Of a stretch of 42,946 nucleotides of DNA, positions 24,157 to 32,184 are shown in pieces; position 1 is the first letter of the stretch; each line of letters begins with the position of its first letter. The notes beneath the pieces were generated by a model that saw only the letters and a list, made by a program, of their open reading frames with translations, had not been told where the DNA came from and searched no databases. The position numbers and the translations under genes are program-made. The DNA comes from Dehalococcoidia bacterium (GTDB lineage: Bacteria; Chloroflexota; Dehalococcoidia; Bin125). The stretch lies in contig JAJEBU010000112.1 of the NCBI GenBank assembly GCA_022822375.1, positions 1-42,946 on the forward strand, written 5' to 3'.

Positions 24157-24378
24157 ATGCCGTCCAAGACCCGTTCGAAGACCGAAGCGCCCGAGCACAT
24201 CCACCACTGGTTGATCGAGGCCCCCGACGGTCCGCTGTCGATGGGCGTCTGCACCTGCGGGGAAACCAAGGAGTTCCGGAACTCGTCCGAGGACTCGATC
24301 TGGGACCGCAGCGAGGGTCGCTCGCGCTGGAACGACATGGGCATCTCCAAGCGCCGCCCGGCCAAGAGCGAGAACTAA
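24157..24378 (+). CDS. Small conserved-looking protein with HxHH and CxC, 73 aa
   Basis: This short soluble protein has EHIHHWLIEAP near its start and GVCTCGETKEFRN in the middle, then a charged Trp-containing tail (SIWDRSEGRSRWNDMG). The His cluster and Cys-Thr-Cys pair could bind a metal ion, like a minimal zinc ribbon, though the usual two CxxC pairs are absent. AGAAAGGG lies 6 nt before the ATG, and codon use is typical of the window, which supports a real gene. The ORF can be extended to 24094, but that start lacks a ribosome binding site. It stands alone before pyrD; its function is unknown. Confidence 0.7.
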   Translation: MPSKTRSKTEAPEHIHHWLIEAPDGPLSMGVCTCGETKEFRNSSEDSIWDRSEGRSRWNDMGISKRRPAKSEN

Positions 24379-24456
24379 TCGCCCGACCCGCTTCCCCCGC
24401 CTCGACGCTCGGGGTCGTTTCTGCGACTCGACCGCTAGCCTGCGGGCGGTGATCTG

Positions 24457-25452
24457 ATGTCCACGTCCACTGGCAGCTCAGCTTCGACACGTGAGTTCGC
24501 ATCCGCGAGGAGCGTGGACCGCCGCGTCAATCTCGAGGTCGACCTCGCACCGGGCGCCAAGCGGGAACTGATCCTGCGCAACCCGATTATGACCGCGTCT
24601 GGGACGTCCAGCAATGGACTCGAGCTCGCGCGGCTCTTTGACGTCAACCGGCTTGGCGCGTTGCTCTCCAAAGGAGTCACGTTGCAGCCGCGACGCGGCA
24701 ATCCTACGCCGCGCATCGTTGAGACGCCCGCTGGCATGCTCAACAGCATCGGCTTTCAGAATGTCGGTGTGCGCAAGCTGCTTCGCGACGCGGCCACGGT
24801 CTGGGAAACGTGGAGCGTGCCGGTCGTCGTCAACATGCTCGGCGACACCGTGGATGAGTTTGCTCACCTGGCGCAGATCCTCGACGGCGCGCCCGGTGTC
24901 GCCGCGGTCGAGGTCAACATCTCTTGTCCCAACCTCGACGTGGGCGGTGTCGCCTTTGGGCGCGACCCAATCGCCGCGGGGCGAGTGATCGAGGCCGTCT
25001 CCACCGCTACGACGCTGCCGGTGATCGCCAAGCTCACACCTGATGTGACCGACATCAGCGTGGTCGCGCGAGCCTGTGAGGATGCCGGCGCCGACGCACT
25101 CTGTGTCGCCAACTCGTTCGTCGGCATGAGCATCGATGTCCACACCCGCCGACCGCGCACCAATCGACCGGTCGCGGGCTTGACGGGCCCCGCGATCAAG
25201 CCGCTGGCGCTGCGCCTGGTCTGGGAGTCGGCTCGCGCGGTCAGCATTCCAGTGATCGGCTGCGGCGGCATCTCGGACGGACGCGATGCTGTTGAGTTCC
25301 TGCTCGCCGGCGCGACCGCGGTGCAGGTCGGCACGGCGTCGTTCCGCGATCCGTATGCGTCCGTGCGGGTGCTGGAAGAGTTGCTCGACTATTGTCGCGA
25401 GCACGGAGTTGCCGACATCAACGAGCTCATCGGCGCGGTGCAGACCGATTGA
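24457..25452 (+). CDS. pyrD: Dihydroorotate dehydrogenase, class 1 type
   Basis: This 331-aa FMN enzyme oxidises dihydroorotate to orotate in pyrimidine synthesis. RNPIMTASGTSSNG, the FMN/substrate lysine in LLSKGVTLQPRRGNP, NSIGFQNVG, and EVNISCPN with Cys157 as the catalytic base are all present. The C-terminal GCGGISDGRDAVEFLLAGA binds phosphate. The Cys base marks class 1 (probably 1B, NAD-linked), but no pyrK gene lies alongside. A Ser/Thr-rich N-terminal tail of about 25 residues is extra. TAGCCT at 24436-24441 may be a -10 box. tRNA-Pro follows 39 bp downstream. Confidence 0.92.
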   Translation: MSTSTGSSASTREFASARSVDRRVNLEVDLAPGAKRELILRNPIMTASGTSSNGLELARLFDVNRLGALLSKGVTLQPRRGNPTPRIVETPAGMLNSIGFQNVGVRKLLRDAATVWETWSVPVVVNMLGDTVDEFAHLAQILDGAPGVAAVEVNISCPNLDVGGVAFGRDPIAAGRVIEAVSTATTLPVIAKLTPDVTDISVVARACEDAGADALCVANSFVGMSIDVHTRRPRTNRPVAGLTGPAIKPLALRLVWESARAVSIPVIGCGGISDGRDAVEFLLAGATAVQVGTASFRDPYASVRVLEELLDYCREHGVADINELIGAVQTD

Positions 25453-25491
25453 CGGTCGATGGTTCGCCACGCTCGGCGTACAGTGACGATA

Positions 25492-25568
25492 CGGGGTGTA
25501 GCTCAGCTTGGCAGAGCGCACGGTTTGGGGCCGTGAGGCCGGCGGTTCAAATCCGCCCACCCCGACCA
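25492..25568 (+). tRNA. tRNA-Pro(UGG): tRNA-Pro (anticodon TGG)
   Basis: A full cloverleaf can be drawn. Acceptor CGGGGTG pairs with CACCCCG, D stem GCTC pairs with GAGC, anticodon stem CACGG pairs with CCGTG around loop TTTGGGG (anticodon TGG), and T stem GGCGG pairs with CCGCC around TTCAAAT. The discriminator is A and the CCA end is encoded in the DNA (25566-25568). Confidence 0.97.
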
Positions 25569-25680
25569 CTGATCAAGCACGCAGATCGAATCTGGCAGCA
25601 TTGTCGGCTACGCTAAACCCGTCGCGCAGGCGCCGACGGTGTCTCGCTGACCGATTCACTCAGGCGAAGGGGTACTGCAC

Positions 25681-26169
25681 ATGGCCACTGACCGATTTCC
25701 CATCGAGGCCGGACACATCATGCTGTTCGCGCGCTCGATCGGCGACGCCAATCCGATCTATCACGACGCGGACGCCGCGGCCGACACTGAGCCAGGCCAC
25801 GTGATTCCGCCGCCGACGTTCGTCCAGGCGTCCGCACAGTTCACTGAGGGCTACAACCTCCGTCCGGTGATCGGCGAGCCGTGGTTCGGCTCCGGCAAGG
25901 AACCGACCGGCATCAAGCGCGAATCGTCGGGCGAAGGCGGCGGCGGCACGGGATTCCACGCCGAGCAGCACTACGAGTACCACGCGCCCGTCCAGGCAGG
26001 CGATGTCCTGCGCGCGGTCGACAAGCCGGGCAAATCATGGTCGCGCGAGGGTCGCCGCGGCGGCACGCTGCAGTTCAACGAGTCGATCACCGAGTACTAC
26101 AACCAGGACGACGTGCTCGTCGTCACGGCCCGTTCGGTCGGCGTGCAGACCTCGCGCGTCGTCGAGTAA
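25681..26169 (+). CDS. MaoC-like dehydratase, N-terminal-type (HadA-like) subunit
   Basis: This 162-aa hot-dog protein resembles the FAS1/MaoC N-terminal domain: ARSIGDANPIYHDADAA and VIPPPTFVQASAQF. In (R)-specific hydratases the catalytic pair is an Asp and a His five residues later. Here Asp22 is present but the His position is Tyr27, so this subunit is probably non-catalytic. The next gene supplies the intact motif, giving a HadA-HadB-like heterodimer that hydrates or dehydrates a 3-hydroxyacyl thioester. AGGCGAAGGGG precedes the start; TACGCT at 25608-25613 may be a -10 box. It lies 67 bp before its partner. Confidence 0.85.
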   Translation: MATDRFPIEAGHIMLFARSIGDANPIYHDADAAADTEPGHVIPPPTFVQASAQFTEGYNLRPVIGEPWFGSGKEPTGIKRESSGEGGGGTGFHAEQHYEYHAPVQAGDVLRAVDKPGKSWSREGRRGGTLQFNESITEYYNQDDVLVVTARSVGVQTSRVVE

Positions 26170-26236
26170 CTGCCACTCGAGTCCCCGTGCCCCGACACGG
26201 GGCCGCTTCATTCAACATCCAAGCAGGAGACCTGAA

Positions 26237-26659
26237 ATGCCGCTCAGCAAGTCAGAGATCAGCGTCGGCGACCAGCATTCCGAGCAAGTCGTCGAGAACC
26301 TGACCCGTACGCAGATCATCCAGTACGCCGGCGCGTCGGGCGACTACAACCCGCTGCACACCGACGAGATTTTCACGACGCAGATCGCCGGCTATCCGAC
26401 CGTCTTTGCTCACGGCATGCTCAGCATGGGCATGACTGGCAAGATGCTGACCAACCTGGTCGGCGACGGCCGCCTGACCAAGTACGGCGTGCGGTTCGTG
26501 GCACAGGTGTGGCCCGGCGACTCGCTCACCTCGACGGCGACCGTCGAGGCGATTCGCGAAGAGGACGGTGTCAGCCTCGTCGACCTTGCGGTATCGACGG
26601 TGAACCAGGACGGCGCCGAGGTCGTCAAAGGCAGCGCGACGGCCCGCATCGACGACTAA
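26237..26659 (+). CDS. MaoC-like (R)-hydratase, catalytic (HadB-like) subunit
   Basis: This 140-aa hot-dog protein carries the hydratase motif SGDYNPLHTDEIFT with Asp36 and His41 in the catalytic positions, then AGYPTVFAHGMLSMGM, the overhang and helix that close the acyl tunnel. It should be the active half of a two-gene (R)-3-hydroxyacyl-CoA or -ACP dehydratase with the upstream HadA-like protein. AGGAGA precedes the ATG at 26237; the frame upstream to 26003 is a shadow of the first gene. It may serve fatty-acid synthesis or breakdown of acyl-CoAs produced elsewhere. Confidence 0.9.
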   Translation: MPLSKSEISVGDQHSEQVVENLTRTQIIQYAGASGDYNPLHTDEIFTTQIAGYPTVFAHGMLSMGMTGKMLTNLVGDGRLTKYGVRFVAQVWPGDSLTSTATVEAIREEDGVSLVDLAVSTVNQDGAEVVKGSATARIDD

Positions 26660-26703
26660 CGGCGCTGACCGCGGCCGTTGTCTCGGCTCCCTCGATGTCA
26701 GGT

Positions 26704-26961
26704 TCAGCCTGAGCGATCTTGATCGTTCGTCGCGTTCTCGCCCGCGAGTTCGCTGATGTCCGGGATCAGCCGGTCGACGACGCCCATCATCAGCATGAAC
26801 GGGACGAATGCCAGCCCGGTGCCCAGCGCCCACCACCACTCGGCGGCGACGAGCGCCAGCACGCAGCCCGAAAACGTCAGGCCCATCCCCAAGATTGAGA
26901 CCACACGCAACACCACCGCGGACGGGGGAATGGGCGGAATCTGGGGCGGTTGCGCAGACAT
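26704..26961 (-). CDS. Small membrane protein, 85 aa
   Basis: The protein has a Pro-rich N-terminus (PPQIPPIPPSAV) and two predicted transmembrane helices (about residues 16-40 and 43-61), the second ending FMLMMGVVDRLIP, followed by an acidic cytoplasmic tail. I do not recognise the family. The start is an ATG at 26961 with only a weak GAGA upstream. It lies at the end of the minus-strand cyclophilin group, 35 bp from the 169-aa cyclophilin, and converges on the MaoC gene. Confidence 0.65.
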   Translation of the reverse strand: MSAQPPQIPPIPPSAVVLRVVSILGMGLTFSGCVLALVAAEWWWALGTGLAFVPFMLMMGVVDRLIPDISELAGENATNDQDRSG

Positions 26962-26996
26962 AGGTGTCTCGCTGGCTGGAGTGTCGTGGTCAGACG

Positions 26997-27506
26997 CTAG
27001 CTCTCGGTGATCGTGACCGACTTCATCGCCGGCCCGGGCTCGCGCGCCGCCTGAGGGTCGCGCTCGGGGAAGTTCAACACGACGTCCAGTCCAGAGGTGA
27101 CCCGGCCGAACGCCGTGTAACTCCCGTCCAGGAATAGTGCGTCCGCGTTGCAGATGAAGAACTGGCTACCGGCCGAGTTGGGGTCCTGAGCACGCGCCAT
27201 CGAGAGCACCCCGGCGACATGCTTGGTGTCGTTGAACTCAGCGGGTACGTTGTAGCCCGGTCCGCCCGTGCCAGTGCCGGTCGGGTCGCCGCCCTGAGCC
27301 ATGAAGCCGCCGATGATGCGGTGGAACGTGACGCCGTCGTAGAAGCCGTCGCGCGCCAGGAAGACGAAAGAGTTGACGTGTTCAGGCGCCAGCTCGGGCC
27401 ACAGCTCGAGCTCGATCGTCCCGCCGTCCGCCATTTCAATCGTTGCGCTGTACGAGGCGCCTTCGGTCAGCGCCATCTCCGGGCGCTTGCGGTACTGCTT
27501 GGCCAT
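26997..27506 (-). CDS. Cyclophilin-type peptidyl-prolyl isomerase, single domain
   Basis: This 169-aa cytoplasmic protein is a complete cyclophilin: FHRIIGGFMAQGGDPTGTG with the catalytic Arg, VLSMARAQDPNSAGSQFFI and YTAFGRVTSGLDVV. It catalyses cis-trans isomerisation of Xaa-Pro bonds. It lacks a signal peptide, unlike the membrane-anchored double cyclophilin upstream. The ATG at 27506 is preceded by GGAGGAA, and a GTG at 27524 would overlap that site. Its sequence is very close to the second domain of the upstream gene, so tandem duplication is likely. Confidence 0.93.
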   Translation of the reverse strand: MAKQYRKRPEMALTEGASYSATIEMADGGTIELELWPELAPEHVNSFVFLARDGFYDGVTFHRIIGGFMAQGGDPTGTGTGGPGYNVPAEFNDTKHVAGVLSMARAQDPNSAGSQFFICNADALFLDGSYTAFGRVTSGLDVVLNFPERDPQAAREPGPAMKSVTITES

Positions 27507-27545
27507 GTGTTCCTCCGCCGCCACGCGGCAGTGCTGACGTTCGCG

Positions 27546-28919
27546 CTACTCGCTGCGAACAATTTCGCTGATCGTGATCGTTGCAATCTCTGGCCCCAGC
27601 GGCTCGCTCGGGTCCGAGGGATCGCGCTCTGGGAACTCGTCCACCACTTCCATCCCGGAGGTCACCTCGCCGAACGCCGTGTACTGTCCGTCGAGGTGTG
27701 GAGCTGCGTCATAGACGATGAAGAACTGACTGCCCGCCGAATCGGGGTCGGCGGAACGCGCCATCGAGAGAATGCCGCGAACGTGCGGGGTGTCGTTGAA
27801 CTCAGCCTCGAGCGTATAACCCGGACCGCCGGCGCCAGTGCCAGTGGGGTCTCCGCCCTGCGCCATGAATCCGTGAATGATGCGGTGGAAGGTCAGCGCA
27901 TCGTAGAAGCCGTTGCGAGCAAGGAACACAAAGCTGTTCACATGCTGCGGTGCGAGATCCTCATACAGGTCAATCTCGATCACCCCACCGTCCGTCATCG
28001 TGATGGTGGCGCGGTAATCGACACCGTCCTCCAGCTCAAACGGGGGTGGCTCGTTCCATTCACGTGGTTGCTCGGGCTCCGAGCGTTCCGTGACCTCGCC
28101 TGCTGAATCATCGGCCGGCCCATGTTCAACGATCCGGATCTCAACGATCTTGGGACCTGCCGGCGGCGACGGTACCGCACCCGGATCCCTCGAACCAAAC
28201 GCATGCAGCGGCTGCAAATCTGACGTGACCAGGCCAAAGGCCGTGAGTCCTGCCACGCCGCTCGAGTCGGCCGAGAGCGTGATCACAAACTGTGATGCAG
28301 AGAGGCCATCGTCGTCGCGCCACATCGCCAGCGTTCCGTCGGCATCGACCGCCAAGCCTTCGGCGCTGTCCTCATCGGGAAGTTCGTAGCCGGCATCGGC
28401 AGCCCAATCCGCGGACGGATCGCCAGCTGTGGGGTCACCCGCTCGCACGCGCGCGCCGGGCAGTACTTCGTGGAAGGTGAGATCGTTGTAGAAGCCTTCG
28501 CGGGCGAGGAAAACGAAGTTGTTGACGTGTTGCGGCGCCTGCGACTCCAACAGGTCAACGCTGACCACAACGCCGTCTTCCAGCTCGATCTCCGCGCCAT
28601 AATCGACGCCCTCCACGAGCGCGAACGCAGGCGGCTGGCTCCACGTCGGCTTCCCGGCGATCGCGCCCGTTTCCACCTGCGACGACGAACGCCTCGACGG
28701 CGGTGGATCGACGGTCCGCGGTGTGTCGCCGCTGTCGAAGGCGACGACCGCCAGACTTGCAACGAGCGTGATGGCAAGCACCAACCCCAGGCCGGCAATG
28801 ACCGGGCGGGAGAAGAGTCTCGAACGGCGGGTGCCGCCCTGATCGAATCCCTGGACCTCGCGGCGGCGGCGCGCCAGGCGCTGCGGACGGGTGCGCGCGC
28901 TGCGTCCTCGTTCCGACAC
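27546..28919 (-). CDS. Membrane-anchored protein with two cyclophilin domains, the first degenerate
   Basis: This 457-aa protein has a basic cytoplasmic N-terminus, one transmembrane anchor (about residues 41-60), a Ser/Pro linker, then two cyclophilin-type domains. The second (about 295-450) is canonical, with FHRIIHGFMAQGGDPTGTG and DSAGSQFFIVYD. The first (about 95-265) is eroded: FHEVLPGARVRAGDPTAG replaces the catalytic FHRII...QGGDP, and SASQFVITLSA replaces AGSQFFI. The first domain is probably a binding module rather than an isomerase. A GTG start with AAGGAG 6 nt upstream was chosen. It probably folds exported proteins outside the membrane, like the HtrA protease encoded elsewhere in the window. 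Confidence 0.9.
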   Translation of the reverse strand: MSERGRSARTRPQRLARRRREVQGFDQGGTRRSRLFSRPVIAGLGLVLAITLVASLAVVAFDSGDTPRTVDPPPSRRSSSQVETGAIAGKPTWSQPPAFALVEGVDYGAEIELEDGVVVSVDLLESQAPQHVNNFVFLAREGFYNDLTFHEVLPGARVRAGDPTAGDPSADWAADAGYELPDEDSAEGLAVDADGTLAMWRDDDGLSASQFVITLSADSSGVAGLTAFGLVTSDLQPLHAFGSRDPGAVPSPPAGPKIVEIRIVEHGPADDSAGEVTERSEPEQPREWNEPPPFELEDGVDYRATITMTDGGVIEIDLYEDLAPQHVNSFVFLARNGFYDALTFHRIIHGFMAQGGDPTGTGAGGPGYTLEAEFNDTPHVRGILSMARSADPDSAGSQFFIVYDAAPHLDGQYTAFGEVTSGMEVVDEFPERDPSDPSEPLGPEIATITISEIVRSE

Positions 28920-28963
28920 CGGCTCTCCTTCACACTCGATCCACGCCCATCGACGCCAACGTC

Positions 28964-28970
28964 TAGGCTA
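28964..28970. promoter_or_regulatory. Shared -10 element TAGGCTA between divergent genes
   Basis: TAGGCTA reads TAGGCT on the plus strand and TAGCCT on the minus strand, so one site could act as the -10 box for both the ASCH-like gene (28997, plus) and the double cyclophilin (28919, minus). Known bidirectional promoters use such symmetric -10 sites. No -35 boxes were identified. Confidence 0.3.
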
Positions 28971-28996
28971 TCACCGCACACCTGAATCGCTCTGCC

Positions 28997-29623
28997 ATGC
29001 AGTTTCGCCGGTCAGACCTCGACGCCATCGCGAACGGCGACATCACCATCTCCTTCCGCCGCTGGAAGCGACGACAAGCAGCGCCAGGCAAGGTGCACCG
29101 TCTGGCCAGCGGCGCCATCGAGATCGTTGCCGTGGATCCAATCGCGGAGTCGGACATCACGCTCAGTGACGCTCGCGCCTCTGGTTGCGCATCGCCGCAG
29201 GAGGTGCTGGCTGCCGTTCAAGGCCATCTTCGCCGCGACCAGGATCCGAACGCGCAGCTGTACCGAGTCGAGTTCCGCTGGCTTGGCTCCGAACAACAAC
29301 CGAGAGAGCGCCTCGCAGCCAATAATCAGATCGACGACGCGGAGCTGGACGAGATTCTGACCAAGCTCCACAAGATGGACACTCGCGCCGCCAAGAACCC
29401 CTGGACGCAGCAGACGCTCGCCGCAATCCACGACAATCCCGGCCGCCGTGCCGGCGATCTGGCTGACGCGCAGCGTCGCGACACCGCTCAGTTCAAACGG
29501 GACGTACGCAAACTGAAGGCGCTCGGCCTCACCACCAGCCTGGAGATCGGCTACCGCCTGTCTCCTCGGGGCGAACGGGTCTTCGCCGTCCTGTCCGACC
29601 GCCGCCGAGACGTGCAGCCGTGA
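28997..29623 (+). CDS. ASCH-like protein with C-terminal winged-helix-like region
   Basis: This 208-aa protein begins with an ASCH-like beta-barrel (about residues 1-105): FRRSDLDAIANGDITISFRR, then GKVHRLASGAIEIVAVDPI and a VEFRWLG strand. ASCH domains bind RNA or modified nucleosides. The C-terminus (about 115-200) has Arg/Lys-rich helices and a wing-like YRLSPRGERVFAVL, suggesting a winged helix. I am moderately sure of the first assignment and less sure of the second. Its stop overlaps the methyltransferase start as GTGA, so the two proteins may act together. Confidence 0.65.
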   Translation: MQFRRSDLDAIANGDITISFRRWKRRQAAPGKVHRLASGAIEIVAVDPIAESDITLSDARASGCASPQEVLAAVQGHLRRDQDPNAQLYRVEFRWLGSEQQPRERLAANNQIDDAELDEILTKLHKMDTRAAKNPWTQQTLAAIHDNPGRRAGDLADAQRRDTAQFKRDVRKLKALGLTTSLEIGYRLSPRGERVFAVLSDRRRDVQP

Positions 29624-30450
29624 CATCATCCGGACCAGCCGAACGCTACCGCGAGATGGTTCAAGCGCGGACGGAACAGCAACTCCGCCTGGGCGCACCG
29701 TTCGATGAGTCGTACTGGAACCGCTACGCGCACACCTATCGCTTCGACCCGACTCGCACGCCGGAACCGCAGCTGGCTGCCGCGTTGGAGTATGTGTCTC
29801 CCGAAGATGAGATCGTCGAAATCGGCGGCGGCGCAGGACGAATCGGCCTGCCGCTGGCGCTTCGCGCACGGTCGCTGCGCAATGTCGAACCGTCGCCCGC
29901 GATGCGCGAGCAGTTTGCCATCTGCAAGGCTGAGCACGGCATCGACCATGCGTCGACGATTGCGTCCGCCTGGCCGCTGGACGACCTGATCGAGGCGGAC
30001 ATCACGCTGACCGTCGATGTCACGTACTTCATTGAGGACATCGAGCCGTTCATCCGAGCCATGCACGAGTCGGCGCGGCGGCGTGTGATGATCCTGACCT
30101 GGACGGTCCCGCCGCCAAACGTGAACAGCGCGCTGTTCGAGCTTGTGCATGGCGAGCTGCAGTGTCCGAGCCCGAGTTTCCGCGAACTGCTGCCGGTGAT
30201 CTGGCAGATGGGGGCCATTGCGGACGTGCGCGTGCTGCCGCAGCTCTTTGACTGGCCCGAGCAGTTGCCAACGACCGACGCCGCCGCCGTGGCATTTGCC
30301 TCGGAGGAGCTGGGCATACAGCAGGATGACCAGGCCGCCGGGCGAATTCGCGATGCCATCCCACAGTTGTTTGAGCGCGGCCAGTGGTACCGTCCGCTCT
30401 GGCGAACGCCGTCCCGGGGGATGCTGCTGACGTGGGACACTCGGGACTGA
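29620..30450 (+). CDS. SAM-dependent class I methyltransferase
   Basis: This 276-aa protein has SAM motif I EIVEIGGGAGRIGLPLA (about residues 64-80), a motif II-like acidic strand LRNVEPSPAM, and ADITLTVDVTYFIEDIEPFI as the motif IV/V region. The N-terminal YWNRYAHTYRFD resembles small-molecule methyltransferases. Substrate unknown. The GTG start overlaps the upstream ASCH-like gene (GTGA), implying coupling. tRNA-Arg lies on the opposite strand just downstream. Confidence 0.85.
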   Translation: MTSSGPAERYREMVQARTEQQLRLGAPFDESYWNRYAHTYRFDPTRTPEPQLAAALEYVSPEDEIVEIGGGAGRIGLPLALRARSLRNVEPSPAMREQFAICKAEHGIDHASTIASAWPLDDLIEADITLTVDVTYFIEDIEPFIRAMHESARRRVMILTWTVPPPNVNSALFELVHGELQCPSPSFRELLPVIWQMGAIADVRVLPQLFDWPEQLPTTDAAAVAFASEELGIQQDDQAAGRIRDAIPQLFERGQWYRPLWRTPSRGMLLTWDTRD

Positions 30451-30458
30451 CGCGCGAT

Positions 30459-30533
30459 TGGCGCCCCCGGTAGGATTCGAACCTACGCACCCGGCTCCGG
30501 AGGCCGGTGCTCTATCCCCTGAGCTACGGGGGC
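30459..30533 (-). tRNA. tRNA-Arg(CCG): tRNA-Arg (anticodon CCG)
   Basis: On the minus strand acceptor GCCCCCG pairs with CGGGGGC, D stem GCTC with GAGC, anticodon stem CCGGC with GCCGG around loop CTCCGGA (anticodon CCG, decodes CGG), and T stem GTAGG with CCTAC around TTCGAAT. CCA is encoded (30461-30459). It lies 9 bp after the methyltransferase gene's stop, on the other strand. Confidence 0.97.
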
Positions 30534-30600
30534 TGAGCGCCCACGATATCACTGGCGACTGACCGTTGAACGACGACTGATGATTTCGACAATGCACAGC

Positions 30601-32151
30601 TCAGCCAATGTTCGCTCGGCGGCGATACTGGACGGCCTCGGCGACGTGCTGGGCTGAGATCGTTTCGGCACCGGCGAGGTCAGCGATCGTGCGCGACACC
30701 TTCAGCACGCGGTGATAGCCGCGAGCCGACAAGCGGAGCCGATCGATCGCCTCCTGGATTAGCGTGCGAGCGCGATCGTCCAGCATGTCGGAGCAATGCG
30801 CGCCGACCTCACGCGCGGACAGCGAAGCGTTGGCGTTTGGGCCACCTGCGCCGTAGCGCTCGATCTGTTGATTGCGCGCCGCGACGACGCGGGCCCGGAC
30901 GGCGCTGGACGGTTCCGTGCTGGGCGCCACGGCACCGTCGGACTCCATCAGCTTCTGCACATCGACTCTCGGGACGTCGACGAAGAGGTCGATGCGGTCG
31001 AGGACCGGTCCTGAGATGCGGTGTTGGTAGCGGTACACGGCGCCGTCGGTGCAAGTGCAGTGTTGGTCGGATCCGAAGTTGCCGCAGGGGCATGGGTTCA
31101 TGGCCGCCACGAGGCAGATATCGGCCGGATAGGTGACCGTCCCGTGTGCGCGGGAGATGGTGATGCAGCGGTCCTCGAGCGGCTGGCGCATCGCCTCTAG
31201 CGCTCGGACGGAAAACTCGGGCAGCTCGTCAAGGAAGAGGACGCCTCGGTGCGCCATCGTCACCTCGCCTGGGCGCAGACGCTGTCCACCGCCGACCAGT
31301 CCTGCGTTGGAGATGGTGTGGTGCGGAGCGCGGAAGGGCCGCTCGCGGACCAATGCGGAGCCCTCGGTCTGACCGGCCACTGACGCGATCTTGGTGACTT
31401 CCAGTGCCTCCGCGCTCGACAGCGGCGGCAGAATACCGGGCAAGCAGGAGGCGAGCAGGGTCTTGCCTGCGCCTGGCGGCCCGCACATGAGCAGGTTATG
31501 TCCACCAGCGGCAGCAACCTCGAGCGCGCGCTTGACATGTTCCTGGCCGCGCACGTCCGAGAAGTTGTGCCCGTCGAAGGAGGAGCCCGGATCATCTACA
31601 ACGGCTGGCGTGGCTGGCCAAATGGCATCCGCGACCGGGCGCTCCTCAGTCGCGATCTCGATCCAATCGCGCAGTGAATCCACCGCGACGACTTCGATAC
31701 CGTCGATCAGCGACGCTTCTTCGGCGTCCACCTTGGGCACCACGATGCGGCGCACTTCGGCGTCTCTGGCGGCCGCGGTGACGCTGAGGACGCCGCGTAC
31801 GTGCCGCAGCTCGCCGTCCAGCGCCAGCTCGCCCAGGAAGAGCGTGTCCTCCACGGCCGATTCACAGATTTGCCCCGTCGCGACGAGCATGCCGACCGCG
31901 ATCGGCAGGTCGTAACCCGCGCCCTCCTTGCGAATGTGGGCCGGCGCGAGATTGACCGTGACTCGCTTGGTGGGGAAGCCCGCGCCGGCGTTGCGGATCG
32001 CGGAGCGGACGCGCTCTCGGGCCTCGTCGACCGCCGCGTCGGGCAGGCCGACGATGGTTGTCTTGGGCAGCCCGGACGAGATATCGACCTCGACACAGAT
32101 GGGTGCACCATCCAGACCGATGACCGCTCCGCCGTTGACTCGGGTGTGCAT
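30601..32151 (-). CDS. comM: YifB/ComM-family Mg-chelatase-like AAA+ ATPase
   Basis: This 516-aa protein has the YifB N-terminal domain (CVEVDISSGLPKTTIVGLPD, residues 17-36), a central AAA+ module with Walker A CGPPGAGKT and FLDELPEF as Walker B, the NPCPCG zinc-like loop, and the C-terminal Mg-chelatase-associated domain ending with RGYHRVLKVSRTIADLAG. ComM is a hexameric helicase that drives branch migration when transformed DNA is integrated; a wider recombination role is likely where no competence system is known. A LexA-like box lies just upstream (32185-32198). No competence genes are visible in the window. Confidence 0.93.
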   Translation of the reverse strand: MHTRVNGGAVIGLDGAPICVEVDISSGLPKTTIVGLPDAAVDEARERVRSAIRNAGAGFPTKRVTVNLAPAHIRKEGAGYDLPIAVGMLVATGQICESAVEDTLFLGELALDGELRHVRGVLSVTAAARDAEVRRIVVPKVDAEEASLIDGIEVVAVDSLRDWIEIATEERPVADAIWPATPAVVDDPGSSFDGHNFSDVRGQEHVKRALEVAAAGGHNLLMCGPPGAGKTLLASCLPGILPPLSSAEALEVTKIASVAGQTEGSALVRERPFRAPHHTISNAGLVGGGQRLRPGEVTMAHRGVLFLDELPEFSVRALEAMRQPLEDRCITISRAHGTVTYPADICLVAAMNPCPCGNFGSDQHCTCTDGAVYRYQHRISGPVLDRIDLFVDVPRVDVQKLMESDGAVAPSTEPSSAVRARVVAARNQQIERYGAGGPNANASLSAREVGAHCSDMLDDRARTLIQEAIDRLRLSARGYHRVLKVSRTIADLAGAETISAQHVAEAVQYRRRANIG

Positions 32152-32184
32152 GGCAAACCTCTCGCTATCTCAGAACGCCCGAAC

